A DNA stretch of 64,000 bases from Lampris incognitus (lineage: Eukaryota; Chordata; Actinopteri; Lampriformes; Lampridae), in contig NC_079224.1 of NCBI RefSeq assembly GCF_029633865.1, forward strand, positions 22,386,404 to 22,450,403. The letters are read 5' to 3'. The notes beneath the pieces are model-generated. The model saw only the letters and a list, made by a program, of their open reading frames with translations, searched no databases and was not told the origin of the DNA. This document shows, piece by piece, positions 11,601 through 21,232 of this stretch (position 1 is the stretch's first letter; each line of letters opens with the position of its first letter). A program made the position numbers and the translations under genes.

Positions 11601-13343
11601 ACCTGTCCAGCTGCTGACTGACTGTTCTTCTTGTTGTGACATGCGTGCTAGGACCCAAAGAAGGTTTTTCTCTCTGGCAAGCTTAGTATTGGCTGCAGTA
11701 TCGGCATCTGACTTTTTGCTTTGTGGTGGCCCTACCCGTTGTCCAGCATTGTAAGTTGGTAACATTGGTGGGGGTCCATCAATGCTTCTCTTCTTTGTTT
11801 TGGGAACAGTGGGCATGGGTTGGACAGGAAGTGGGTTGACTGGCTTTGCTTGCACAGCAATCCCATTGACTCTGTGAGATGTTCCCTCATCACTGACAGT
11901 TTCTTCAAGACGGTCGATATTGTCCCAGGCTAAAGTTGTGAATATGCCAGGATGGATGTTAGCTGGAAGGGCAATGCCACTCCCTGATGATGAGAGTTTC
12001 TGGAGACACAGGGCAGTGTTGATCTCTTCCATATGTGAATAGGACACACTGTGACCAAGTCGGTTGAGGATGTTTATCAACTCTACATTTCCTGTCAACG
12101 ATTTGACACTGAATGGCAGAACAATGTGCTTGGAAGGCTTGATATTTCCACATGTCACTGCATATACTATGTCATGGCCAAATGACTGCAGAAGGCACTG
12201 CACTCTCTGGGATGCATGATCAGGATCATTTGAGCCTGTGAGTAGAGAGTACAGGAAGATAATGAGCGACTCTGGAATGGTAGGACATTCTGCTTCTGGT
12301 CTGACTTCAGGCGGCCAGGTTTGAGGAACATCTTGACTTTTAATGTCTGCTCTCAATTTGATGGCTGCTTTGGCTATAACATCTTGTGCACTGACACTTT
12401 TCAGGGTCTGCAGCTCCCTTTTGAGAGACTGATTTTCTTTGGCAAGTTCCCTCATGGACAAGTTATCGGGATAGAGGAGGAATTTTCCTTTCTCATCAGG
12501 GAATATCTGCAAGGCTCCAGCAAACTCACTCTCCAGGTTTCGCCTTATGTGCTTCTTGGTTGATTCCTTGACTTGGGCAATGCCTTGGGAGTTCATTGAA
12601 GCTACCAGTCTAGAAGAGAGATCAGTCATTGTCATCACTTGAGGATTGCCAAAAAGCTCCATCCTGATGAAGAGGAACAGCTCATTGTATGCCTTATTCA
12701 CAGCAGCTTCATACTGGGCTGCAGCATCATCATCTTCATTGCTGGCAACCTCTCCTTTGGAAACCTCTTCTTTGGTGTAAAGTCTATAGCATGACCTGTG
12801 GTAGTGCCCTTCAGCTGCTACAAGGTCTCTACTCACAATGGCAAGGATTCTGCTGTCCCTTTTCTTTGTGGCTGCACTCCTGATCTTTGCATCAGCTCGC
12901 AGTTCTCGACACTGCACCAGTACTTCTCTCGTATTCTGTCTCTTGGAATATTTGCTGTTTTTCTGACAAAATATGCACTCTGCATCATAAGTCCTAGATG
13001 TACTTGGAGCATGTCGAGCTCCTCTCTTAGATTGTTTCTCTTCAGCAGAGACACAACTTTTCTTTTCTTTTGCAAGGAGGCCATCAAGAATTTGCTTCAT
13101 AGTGAAGATACTGCGACACTTTCTGTGGTAGTAGATTGCTGGAATCTGTCCCTCAGGAATGTCTTTTGCCAGTTTCAAAACTGGTGCATGATTTCGTATC
13201 TGAGCTGCCCTGAGCAGAGTTCTCCATGAGTCGACACTTTGTAGTGAAACCAGCTTATCTGTATCATCAGAACAGTGGATAATGCACTCCACCCGTGGGC
13301 GCTTTGGTATTGGGTAAAAACTTGCTTGTTCACCAGTGGCCAT
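8667..13343 (-). CDS. Intact Academ-like transposase/nuclease, 1558 aa
   Basis: One uninterrupted frame of 1558 codons starts at ATG 13343. Two similar N-terminal Cys/His modules are seen: C20-x3-C24 with YYHRKC (H73, C76), and C123-x2-C126 with HYHRSC (H182, C185). A charged, coiled-coil-like stretch lies near residues 300-320. From about 1170 there is a FEN/XPG-like set: VVFDVY (~1171), HEEAD (~1268), EDTDVMVLCLG (~1297) and GLHAFTGCDTVSAFAGRGK (~1353), resembling the acidic core and helix-turn-helix of FEN1-type nucleases. The C-terminus (~1501-1531) has eight cysteines in a CKCVHSC...CMC...C...C...C pattern, followed by an acidic tail. The role as transposase is inferred from its place in the element. 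An alternative is a host protein family captured by a transposon. Confidence 0.75.
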   Translation of the reverse strand: MATGEQASFYPIPKRPRVECIIHCSDDTDKLVSLQSVDSWRTLLRAAQIRNHAPVLKLAKDIPEGQIPAIYYHRKCRSIFTMKQILDGLLAKEKKSCVSAEEKQSKRGARHAPSTSRTYDAECIFCQKNSKYSKRQNTREVLVQCRELRADAKIRSAATKKRDSRILAIVSRDLVAAEGHYHRSCYRLYTKEEVSKGEVASNEDDDAAAQYEAAVNKAYNELFLFIRMELFGNPQVMTMTDLSSRLVASMNSQGIAQVKESTKKHIRRNLESEFAGALQIFPDEKGKFLLYPDNLSMRELAKENQSLKRELQTLKSVSAQDVIAKAAIKLRADIKSQDVPQTWPPEVRPEAECPTIPESLIIFLYSLLTGSNDPDHASQRVQCLLQSFGHDIVYAVTCGNIKPSKHIVLPFSVKSLTGNVELINILNRLGHSVSYSHMEEINTALCLQKLSSSGSGIALPANIHPGIFTTLAWDNIDRLEETVSDEGTSHRVNGIAVQAKPVNPLPVQPMPTVPKTKKRSIDGPPPMLPTYNAGQRVGPPQSKKSDADTAANTKLAREKNLLWVLARMSQQEEQSVSSWTGFNILTRGEMTVIPDNIGYLPTINAPATQMSTVNEVLNQSLSIMQCLGLRKIVCVFDQALYAKAVEITWKHHDKFHDIIVRLGVFHTICTLLAIIGKRFQDAGLKDLCIESGMIAEGSIAGVMDGRKYNRAVRLHKLLYEALMRLTLNGFLSWLEETHRNDMVHLNETLKTIDSLGKEVSQHALKEVLENSSCTRIMDLFEVYREFLTGGNGSLSNFWMSYLDMVEILLGLIRASREGDWMLHLASIRAMIPWCFAYDRMNYARYLPYYYAQMSELPITHPDVYTEFMEGGFSVQLGSTNPFGRIPVDQAIEEMVNKDTRTAGGTKGFSLKPGAVTKYYLTAEYRSMYLRQLRDLTGQGRCKWSHPDLQSPRIKRDEADVQSLMDLMENNWLNPMSPDEIDLVSLSTGNMAPPDVTIDLLRALEKGEEAYQAFQQTRLDADPPPVKFHDKMTKQSLKTFSNVSTKQAHGKKAQDVVLKADRNLFSHMILVAESRKVNLKDVLAYPLGPLPWALANADGSLRKTNKAALARELEKNVSPAEDIPIPSTSIIDGMSLVQKMNGNNKTFAQVAESALTQVLHEGAQSGRIDVVFDVYHQTSIKDAERLNRGGDITLQYKNLAGGHHVQQWRKFLCSSSNKTSLIKFLVEEWKLPRYRAMLHGKVLYMTCEETCYKLTEDGCEEAAELHSTHEEADTRLLLHALHAANAGSKSVIITAEDTDVMVLCLGFQKDITCPIYQKCGTQNRTRFVDITKLASSLGDSICDSLIGLHAFTGCDTVSAFAGRGKLNALKIVRKHTSCQETFSQLGQTWNVSDELFQKIEQFTCRMYVANSSTAEVNKLRYQLFCTKRGEVESSQLPPCRDCLFMHVQRANYQAAIWKCCLQANPVVSSPTEYGWTDDEGKLAIYWMRSPPAPDVVLEMLTCKCVHSCKMPSCMCLSNGLPCTDMCRLQTCSNQKQQDGPELDFELGESDDERNEQFDE

Positions 13344-14029
13344 ATTCAGTCAGTTTTCACCTGCCACATACAAACAAATACATGTAACTTAGGTGTATGA
13401 ACACTACTAAAACAAAGTTTACTTTGCTTCACCAGCGTCATATTACCATTATTTATCTTACATAGCCACAAATAGATACATTACCTAGTTGCTATGCAAC
13501 AGCTGTATTTTGTCCACATGAGGCCGCTAAAATCAACACAAGATGAAAGTTCCTCGTAGCCACTTTAACTAATCATATTAACATATACATTAAAAGAACA
13601 TGCTAACATTATGGGAAATTAGCTTACAATCTTCTCCAGAGTGAGACAAGAAGATAGATACCAGTTTCCTCTATATGTGTTTAGTAGAAAGCTATCTGGC
13701 TGCACGTTAGCATAGCTTAGCACAATGAATGGAAGTACACAGTACTGGTTATCCTTGGTTGTTGGCCAACTAAGAACTGTCCCAGAGTTTAAGCTAGGCT
13801 AATCAGTACCAGGGGTGTTGAAATGCTATATTTGTAAAAATCTGGGCAAATACACAATCGTGAGAGGCACAGAAACAGGTTTCCTGAAAGAAAAATGAAA
13901 TAGCTGCTCATTTGGAAAGGTTATCATGTATTATTTTACTTCTGTTAGTGTACCAAATAAAATGGCACCAGTGAAGTTGTGTCACCTTGGGTGATATCGA
14001 TATCTGGTCTGACCCATGGACTAACTGGC
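13344..14029 (-). promoter_or_regulatory. 5' non-coding region of the Academ-like element
   Basis: No open frame. This is the stretch between the inner edge of the right terminal repeat and the start codon. It is nearly identical in copy 2 (52300-52979), where it lies upstream of the same gene on the plus strand. It presumably holds the promoter and leader, but I recognise no specific promoter element. Confidence 0.4.
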
Positions 14030-14601
14030 TTTGGTCTAGTTAGTTTCTTAGTAATAATGCCCTTCTAATTTAAGGTTCACAATCACCTCACACAATGAAA
14101 TAGTATGGGTATATTATACATTTCCTGAATCTTTACAGTCCTGTGAGTATTCCAGTTTTTGTGTTTTGTGTCCCTGATATTCCTAGATGCCACAGGGCTA
14201 AAAGAAAGTATATAGTTTAGGCGAACATTGCAGAAAGATGTGTGTTATTGACGGGTTGAAGAGCTCAAGTGACCTCTATATTTGTGAGAAATATCCACAA
14301 CAAGGCTTGAATGAAAGCTAAGAAGGTCCCCTTTAAAATGATACCAAAGACAATATTATAGAACATTGAAAAATGTCCTGACCATGAGGCTAAACCAGGA
14401 TATGCACCAGCGTCTAAAATGCAATTTACTTTAGGGGGTGGTTAACTTCATGAGCTGATAACTGTGATACAGCTGCCACTCAGGAATGGTTATCATACCA
14501 AAATATCATCTACAGACATGGATCCTTTCAAAAATTATAAGTAAGTTTTGCCACCTTGAGTGTACCGAAATAGGAAATTTTGGGCTCTGGCCCATGGACT
14601 A
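14030..14601 (-). repeat. Long terminal inverted repeat, right
   Basis: Reverse-complement partner of 7812-8370. The terminal motif TAGTCCATGGGCCAGA recurs as TAGTCCATGGGTCAGACC at the inner edge of this arm (about 14010-14032), so the arm is bounded by two copies of the end motif in the same orientation. It lies on the 5' side of the transposon gene and probably contains its promoter. Confidence 0.85.
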
Positions 14602-14604
14602 CAC

Positions 14605-16112
14605 CAGCAAGCAGAGCTTCTCAGTGAGAGACAACGGTGGCATGAAGTGCTTAGCAGAATTTTGGGTTGCATCATGTTTCTTGCATTACAAAATCTTGCA
14701 TTTAGAGGAAGTGTCGATTGCCTTTACCAAGAAAACAACGGCAATTTTCTTAAGCTTGTGGAATTTTTGGCCAAATATGATGCACCATTAGCACGACATC
14801 TCAATCATTCCAAGACTACCCACTACCTCAGCAAAAACATTCAAAATGAGTTCATTGGACTCCTAGCTGAGGCAGTGTTGGAAAAAATCGTGCAGAAGGT
14901 CAAAACAGCTGGATATTACAGCATCACGATGAACTGCACACCAGATGTGTCGCACAAAGAACAGCTCTCTCTCGTTTTGCAATATGTTACAAGTTACAAC
15001 AGACCAGAAGGTAGAGGTGCATGAGAGCTTTTTTGAATTCATTGCTGTGAAAAGCGCAACGGGCGAAACATTTGCAGATAACACTGCTGGAAAGGTTGGC
15101 TAAATATGGCATTAACATTGATGATTGCAGGGGACAATGTTTCGATAACGGGGCCAACATGAGGGGTGTGCACAGGGGAGTACAAGCAAGGGTGAAGCAG
15201 GTTAACAAGCGGGCTTTCTTTGTGCCCTGTTGCCCTCACAACTTGAATCTGGCCATTGAACATGCAGCCGAGTCCTCGAACGAGGCCAAGAATTGTTTTG
15301 GAGTGCTAAATCGGCTATACAAATTATTCGGAAAATCAACGAAATGTTGGGGGATTCTTGAAAAACATGTACGCGTCACACTGAAACCTCTCTCAGAGAC
15401 CAGATGGAGTGCTCGCGCTGACGCGACAAGAGTGGTAATTGAGCAGCTACCCCAGGTCATAGATGCACTCATAGCCGTCAGTGAAGATAGCACCTGTGAT
15501 TCTGAGACCACCTCTATGTAAAGTCACAAGTCTCGTACAGGCAATTGAAACATTTGACTTCTTGGTCAGCTTAGTTGTTTGGCACAAAGTGCTGAATACA
15601 GTCAATCAGACCTGTGTCGTCCTGCAGTCACGACATTTGAGCATCGGTGATGCAGTAAGAGTTGTCACAGCTGTAAAAGAAGAGATTGAACAATGTCGAC
15701 TGAACGGTTTCCAAGATGCTGTTGAAAAAGCAAAAGAACTTGCAGAGACTATTGATGTTCCACCGGCTTTCCCTGAACATCGTACGCGACGCCGAAAACG
15801 ACTTCTCGGTGAAATGTCAGTCGATGAGCCTTTGACAGGGGAGGAAAAGTTTAGAGTGAGTTTTTTCAACTTCTTGATCGACACAGTGATAACTGAGACA
15901 GAAGAGTGTTTTTCATATTTGAGTCAGTGCAATCGTCTTTTCCACGTTTTGGAGGACATTAAAAATTTTAACCTGATAGACAACCACAGAGAGGCCTGTG
16001 AAGAGCTCGCGGAGTTTGTGGGGGGGGATTGATGGTAGAGAACTGGACAGTGAATTTGGATTTTTGTCACGTCTGCTCCCAGCTGATGTAAAAAAAACCT
16101 CTTGCTGGTACC
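14605..16112 (+). pseudogene. hAT transposase, DUF4371/RNase H-like part (broken)
   Basis: Directly after the second CAC copy the frame reads QQAELLSERQRWHEVLSRIL and continues with a region like the DUF4371 section of ZMYM1/hAT proteins. A frameshift near 15010-15070 moves to a frame with DNGANMRGVHRGVQAR and CCPHNLNLAIEHAA, which fit the RNase H-like core. Another shift near 15515 precedes a helical region with AVEKAKELAETI. A G run at 16019-16027 breaks the frame again. The C-terminal dimerisation region is missing. Confidence 0.75.
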
Positions 16113-16650
16113 CTTCTGTCACAAATCACTTCTCACACTCTTCTCCACCCACTCCACCCTGCCTGCACTCTCTTCTTCACCTCTCTTCTGCACTCCCCAT
16201 TACTTTGCACAGTTGACCCCAAGTATTTAAACTCATATGCCTTCATCATCTCTAATCCTTGCATCCTCACCATTCCACTCTCCTCCCTCTCATTCACACA
16301 TACATAGGTATTCCGTCTTGCTCCTACTGACTTTCATTCCTCTTCTCTCCGGTGAATACCTCCACTTCACCAGGCTCTCCTCAACCTGCACCCTACTCTT
16401 GCTACAGATCACAATGTCATTCGCAAACATCATAGTCCACGGAGACTCCTGCCTGAACTTGTCCGTCAACCTGTCCATCACTACTGCAAACAAGAAAGGG
16501 CTCAGAGCCGATCCTTGATGTAATCCCACCTCCACCTTGAACTCATCTGTCATTCCAACTGCACACCTCACCACTGTCACACTTCCCTCATACATATCCT
16601 GCACCACTCCTACATACTTCTCTGCCACTCCCAACTTCCTCATACAATAA
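16105..16650 (-). pseudogene. RTE-like LINE reverse transcriptase fragment
   Basis: The minus strand encodes a reverse-transcriptase piece with VGLHQGSALSPFLFAVVMD and then FANDIVI at the catalytic box, where one aspartate of the usual F(A/V)DD is replaced by asparagine. It continues with KTEYLCMCE. The GLHQGSALSP form is typical of RTE-type LINEs. Both ends are truncated. It may be the same family as the endonuclease piece at 22820-24400. Confidence 0.75.
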
Positions 16651-17185
16651 CATACCTCCTCAGGTTTATGGATGTGGTGAGGAAGGACATGAAAGTGGTT
16701 GGCATGATGTTACAGTGTTGAAGTGCTGTTTGCAGACAGCTACAGTCTGCATACATATCAAGCATGTCGGTTTGGCATTGGCGTGGTCTGGTAAAATAAA
16801 AATAAAAATTGATCAGTCCAGTCAGATTTGAACTTACGATTTTCCTGGTCAACTTTGAGCTTTTTCGCGCAGGCCATGTTCTTGGCTTAGGAGAGTTATC
16901 TGTGACTTAGCTGGTGAGTGGCTCTGTCTAGTCAAGGACCGTAGAGAGTTTGGCGTACGTCTTACATCTACGCACAATCTACAGCGTATTTCAAGTGTAT
17001 TGTGTGGGGTGAGGTCAAAATAAAGTAGAGCAGCACGACTTTATTTCACATGTTGCACACTTGATTTCACATGTTATGACAGGTGCATTAGTGCCAATGG
17101 GTCAGCGCGGGCCACTTATTGGGGTTCAGGGTCCTACACACAAGAAGAGGATCCTTTAAATATTGTGTAATCACCAATGCTAACC
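16651..17185. other. No gene recognised
   Basis: No exon or repeat that I can name, apart from the immediate flank of the LINE fragment. Confidence 0.4.
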
Positions 17186-17820
17186 ACAACTTTGACACAG
17201 TCCTCCTCTCAGGGTCTGAGCAGGACTATGGCTCTAGCCTTCAGTAGTTCATCAGTTGGTGTGACAATGCCGGACTGGAAATAAACATCTCAAACACAAA
17301 GGAGGAGGAAGTCACCCAGATTGGGTCCAGACCCACGAAGAGAAGGAATTGACAGTGGACCACTATAAATATTTTGATACCATCTGAGATAACACTCTGA
17401 AGTTTAAGCAAAACACAGACACTGTCATAAAAGGGGGCAATATTTCCTAAAGAAGCCAAATTCATTGAGTTCATGAATCCATAATTCAAATATTTTACAA
17501 TTATTTCACTGCGCCATGTTTCTCATTCTGGCTCATGCCCCTTTTTTTAACAGCAGGGATATGCAGATCATCAAAGATGTCAGCTCCAGCACCAACGGAG
17601 CCGCTCTGAGAAGACTAGCTCCATTTTACGGGCTGCGGCTCAGGAAGGAAGTCTTCAACATCCTCCACCTTGAACGGCTCCCTTGTAGGCACTGTCTCCA
17701 CTTTCCTAAATGTTCAACAAATAGGTGCAGTCCAGGGCCACCTTTGTACCTGAGGCTATAACACTGGTCAACAGGAATAAAAAAGAACCAGAACTGCTGC
17801 ATACCTTTTGGTAGACGCCA
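17186..17820 (+). pseudogene. Decayed LINE reverse transcriptase 3' part
   Basis: Fragments in several frames resemble the region after the catalytic box of L2/Rex-type LINEs: WCDNAGLEINISKTKEE, then VDHYKYFDTI followed by a stretch like NTLKFKQNTDTVIKGG. Multiple stops and frameshifts. The identification rests on short motifs only. Confidence 0.4.
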
Positions 17821-18391
17821 CAAACAGACTGTTATTATACTGTAATATTATATAATAGTATTAATGAATTATATTTCTAACAGTATGTTAGTAGTATGAT
17901 GTATTAGTATTAATATATTATTAGCAGTACAGTGTATTAGTATGCATGTGGGAGCCTAAAGTGGTCTCATCATATTTTATTAGCATATTGATTGATTGAT
18001 TCTTTATTTACATATGAAAAATGAAAATTAAAAAAGATACAATATATAATTGGAAACAGAATGTGAAGGAGAGTTGCCTAAAAACCCTCAAGGGGCTTGA
18101 AAAGTGACATTCTCCAGGCAGCATACTTACAGGAAACAATCACAGCAATGTGGTATGCAATATTTGTGTGTCTCTATCAATAATTCCAGAAATTGCAAAA
18201 GACGGAGACACAGATCAGCACAGCACCTGACAACAATGCATCCCATAAACACCCATGTTACAGCAGTACAATGAGTCAGTCATAGTCACAAGAGACACAC
18301 ACACACACATCAAGAACACTCATTCATGATACATGCAAGTATACACAAACACTATCATTAACAGACTAAGAACATACACTCATAAGACAAG

Positions 18392-18428
<37 letters not shown>

Positions 18429-18465
18429 CAAGTAATTTACCTGAGTCACTGGATTATTTTGCTCT
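17821..18465. other. No gene; AT-rich sequence with (GT)n at 18394-18426
   Basis: AT-rich, with a TTGATTGATT run near 17990 and a (GT)n microsatellite at 18394-18426. The part 18000-18150 looks like a transposon end but I cannot name it. Confidence 0.4.
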
Positions 18466-19343
18466 TTATTTGTTGAGCACTTTCCCTACTGTTGAGTGTT
18501 TCTTTTTAACAAAGTCAGCAACAATACTCAGGTAGGCTGTGGCGTTGACACGATGCTCAATTGGTACTAAGGGGCCCAAAGTGTGCCAAGAAAATATCCC
18601 CCACACCATTACACCACCACCACCAGCCTGAACCGTTGATACGAGGCAGGATGGATCCATGCTTTCATGTTGTTGACGCCAAATTCTGACCCTACCATCC
18701 GAATGTCACAGCAGAAATCGAGACTCATCAGACCAGGCAACGTTTTTCCAATCTTCTATTGTCCAATTTTGGTGAGCCTGTGCGAATTGTAGCCTCAGTT
18801 TCCTGTTCTTAGCTGACAGGAGTGGCACCCGGTGTGGTCGTCTGCTGCTGTAGCCCATCTGCCTCTAGGTTCGACGTGTTGTGCGTTCAGAGATGCTCTT
18901 CTGCATACCTCAGTTGTAATGAGTGGTTATTTGAGTTACTGTTGCCTTTCTATCAGCTCGAACCAGTCTGGCCATTCTCCTCTGACCTCTGGCATCAACA
19001 AGGCATTTTCGCCCACAGAACTGCCGCTCACTGGATATTTTCTCTTTTTCCGACCATTCTCTGTAAACCCTAGAGATGGTTGTGCGTGAAAATCCCAGCA
19101 GATCAGCAATTTCTGAAATACTCAGACCAGCCCGTCTGGCACCAACAACCATGCCATGTTCAAAGTCACTTAAATCACCTTTCTTCCCCATTCTGATGCT
19201 CGGTTTGAACTGCAGCAGATCATCTTGACCATGTCTACATGCCTAAATGCATTGAGTTGCTGCCATGTGATTGGCTGATTAGAAATTTGCGTTAACGAGC
19301 AGTTGGACAGGTGTGCCTAATAAAGTGGCCGGTGAGTGTATAT
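18466..19343 (-). pseudogene. Tc1-like transposase pseudogene
   Basis: The minus strand from 19191 encodes MGKKGDLSDFEHGMVVGARR and continues with a Tc1-type paired helix-turn-helix (ISEIADLLGFSRTTISRVY). The section near 18660-18520 gives GGGGVMVWGIFSWHTLGPLV, the Tc1 core around the second catalytic residue. The right end reads TGGCCGGTGAGTGTA, a Tc1-like terminus. The third catalytic acid and C-terminus are missing. Instead the frame runs into KKKHSTVGK, part of a 46-nt sequence that also occurs inverted just outside the right end. Confidence 0.75.
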
Positions 19344-19346
19344 AAC

Positions 19347-19392
19347 TGTTAAAAAGAAACACTCAACAGTAGGGAAAGTGCTCAACAAATAA
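19347..19392. repeat. 46-nt inverted repeat partner of 18466-18511
   Basis: These 46 bases are the exact reverse complement of 18466-18511. The two copies bracket the Tc1-like pseudogene. They are not its normal terminal repeats, which lie inside. Confidence 0.85.
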
Positions 19393-19404
19393 GGAGAAAT
19401 ATAT

Positions 19405-19781
19405 ACTTAGCACAAAAAGTAAGGAAATGTGTGTTTGGTAGATTATTTCTTTGTTGTAACAATGCTTCTTGGAAATAAATGTTATACCGTTGGAAAGCCT
19501 GTTTATTTCCCTTTTAAATGGTGCCACATTTGTAAGGAACATGCATTTGTGGGATGAGCAGCAGAGCTGAGTATGTGGGTTGCGCCCATGAAAAATTTGC
19601 CAAATCTTCTCTGCCAATACCAAACAGCTTATTTTGATGTTGCTGTTGACTCCTGTTTTGAGCTTCTGGTACCCCGGGTGCTGACAATCAGCTGTCTGAT
19701 ATAAGATTTATTGCCAAGAAGCATTACTACAACAAAGAAATAATCTACCATACACAAATTTCCTTACTTTTTGTGCTAAGT
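19405..19781. mobile_element. Non-autonomous inverted-repeat element (MITE-like)
   Basis: The ends are inverted repeats of about 75 bp: ACTTAGCACAAAAAGTAAGG at the left and its complement CCTTACTTTTTGTGCTAAGT at the right, each followed by a TTATTTCTTTGTTGTA-type block. The flanks are TA-rich, so the target duplication cannot be fixed, though TA would suit a Tc1/mariner-related element. No coding capacity. Confidence 0.7.
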
Positions 19782-19879
19782 TTATATATGAAATATAAGT
19801 GATATTCATAAAAGGCGTTTAGACTTGTATGACAAAGGAAAATAATGGTTGGACTCAGCTTATATAAGCAGACCATATG

Positions 19880-20035
19880 GAAAATATTGGTTTGTTAGGA
19901 GATGTGATTTCAGGGCTCTTTTAAACTGCTGTGATATTTTGCTACAAATTTTGTTCATCTGCTTCAAGTTTGTTGCTTATTATGACATTCTCCATGGAAC
20001 AATAAAGTGATTCTATTCTATTCTATTCTGTGCAC
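19880..20035 (+). repeat. LINE 3' tail with (TTCTA)n
   Basis: The sequence before AACAATAAAGTGATTC and the following TTCTATTCTATTCTATTC array resemble the 3' end of CR1/L2-type LINEs, which finish in short tandem repeats rather than poly(A). No coding part is attached. Confidence 0.45.
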
Positions 20036-20214
20036 TTGAAATGCAGACTGGTGTCTTTCTCCCCTTATATGTTTTTTTCTGTTATGGCTATACCTCTAAC
20101 TGTTTCTGAAGCAAGATGTTTACTGTTGAATCAATTACCCAGTAGGGATTAATCATGTTAGACTCTTCCTTACCTGATTAATCCCTACTGGGCAATTGAT
20201 CATGTCCACATCCA

Positions 20215-20417
20215 CATGTCTGAATGACTACCGACCCATAGCACTCACCCATTGCCATGAAGTGCTTTGAGAGACTGGTTCTGGCTCACATCAAAAACAT
20301 TATCCCCCCCACATTCGACCCACATCAGTTCGCCTACCGTCCCAAAAGGTCTACTGAGGATACCATTGCCACTGCCCTGCACTTTGCTCTGACCCACCTT
20401 GAACTTCACAACACATA
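20215..20417 (+). pseudogene. L2-like reverse transcriptase, part 1
   Basis: One frame, entered through a small shift near 20255, gives [19 protein letters not shown] and [19 protein letters not shown], the fingers region of LINE reverse transcriptases. It is cut by a TA-flanked foldback element. The codons on the two sides join in phase if the element and one TA are removed. Confidence 0.8.
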
Positions 20418-20796
20418 CACTACCGTTCAAAAGTTTGGGATCACCCAAACAATTTCGTGTTTTCCATGAAAAGTCACACTTATTCACCACCATATGTTGT
20501 GAAATGAATAGAAAATAGAGTCAAGACATTGACAAGGTTAGAAATAATGATTCGTATTTGAAATAAGATTTTTTTTACATCAAACTTTGCTTTCGTCAAA
20601 GAATCCTCCATTTGCAGCAATTACAGCATTGCAGACCTTTGGCATTCTAGCTGTTAATTTGTTGAGGTAATCTGGAGAAATTGCACCCCACGCTTCCAGA
20701 AGCAGCTCCCACAAGTTGGATTGGTTGGATGGGCACTTCTTTGAGCAGATTGAGTTTCTGGAGCATCACATTTGTGGGGTCAATTAAACGCTCAAA

Positions 20797-21081
20797 ATGG
20801 CCAGAAAAAGAGAACTTTCATCTGAAACTCGACAGTCTATTCTTGTTCTTAGAAATGAAGGCTATTCCATGCGAGAAATTGCTAAGAAATTGAAGATTTC
20901 CTACACCGGTGTGTACTACTCCCTTCAGAGGACAGCACAAACAGGCTCTAACCAGAGTAGAAAAAGAAGTGGGAGGCCGCGTTGCACAACTGAGCAAGAA
21001 GATAAGTACATTAGAGTCTCTAGTTTGAGAAACAGACGCCTCACAGATCCCCAACTGGCATCTTCATTAAATAGTACCTAG
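20797..21081 (+). pseudogene. Tc1-like transposase N-terminus (plus-strand arm)
   Basis: ATG at 20797 opens MARKRELSSETRQSILVLRN followed by a helix-turn-helix (MREIAKKLKISYTGVYYSLQ) and a GRPR-type linker (KRSGRPRCTTEQED), the DNA-binding half of a Tc1 transposase. The frame ends at 21081 without any catalytic domain, because the sequence turns into the inverted arm. Confidence 0.8.
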
Positions 21082-21232
21082 AGCCTGTTTGTGCTGTCCT
21101 CTGAAGGGAGTAGTACACACCGGTGTAGGAAATCTTCAATTTCTTAGCAATTTCTCGCATGGAATAGCCTTCATTTCTAAGAACAAGAATAGACTGTCGA
21201 GTTTCAGATGAAAGTTCTCTTTTTCTGGCCAT
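21041..21232 (-). pseudogene. Tc1-like transposase N-terminus (minus-strand arm)
   Basis: Mirror copy of the plus-strand N-terminus: same start and helix-turn-helix, diverging after the codons for QRTAQTGS where the arm ends. It is a result of the inverted duplication, not a separate gene. Confidence 0.8.

Larger units (their letters stand above)
7812..14601 (-). mobile_element. Academ-like (XPG-type) DNA transposon, copy 1, with CAC target duplication
   Basis: Both ends begin TAGTCCATGGGCCAG reading inward. The flanks are CAC at 7809-7811 and CAC at 14602-14604, a 3-bp target duplication. Removing the element with one CAC leaves the surrounding hAT frame in phase, which fixes the boundaries at base level. 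The 6790-bp element has inverted termini of more than 500 bp and one long intronless gene on the minus strand. The short duplication, the FEN/XPG-like core and the C-terminal eight-cysteine module fit the Academ superfamily as I know it. That assignment is inference; the boundaries are seen directly. Confidence 0.75.
6801..16112 (+). mobile_element. hAT-family DNA transposon, split by a later insertion and 3'-truncated
   Basis: The likely 5' end is CAGGGCCGG at 6801, a typical hAT terminus. Its transposase-like reading frame starts at 7099, is cut at 7811 by the 6.79-kb element 7812-14601, and resumes at 14605. The hAT then decays and disappears near 16112, where a LINE fragment on the other strand begins. 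No matching 3' terminus was found. The 5' untranslated part (6801-7098) includes an A run near 6870. Confidence 0.65.

Noticed and set aside
9003..13229. Several 60-140-codon frames antisense to the 1558-codon gene (and their mirror images at 53-57 kb)
   Set aside because: They are shadows of the long frame, with no domain or independent signal.
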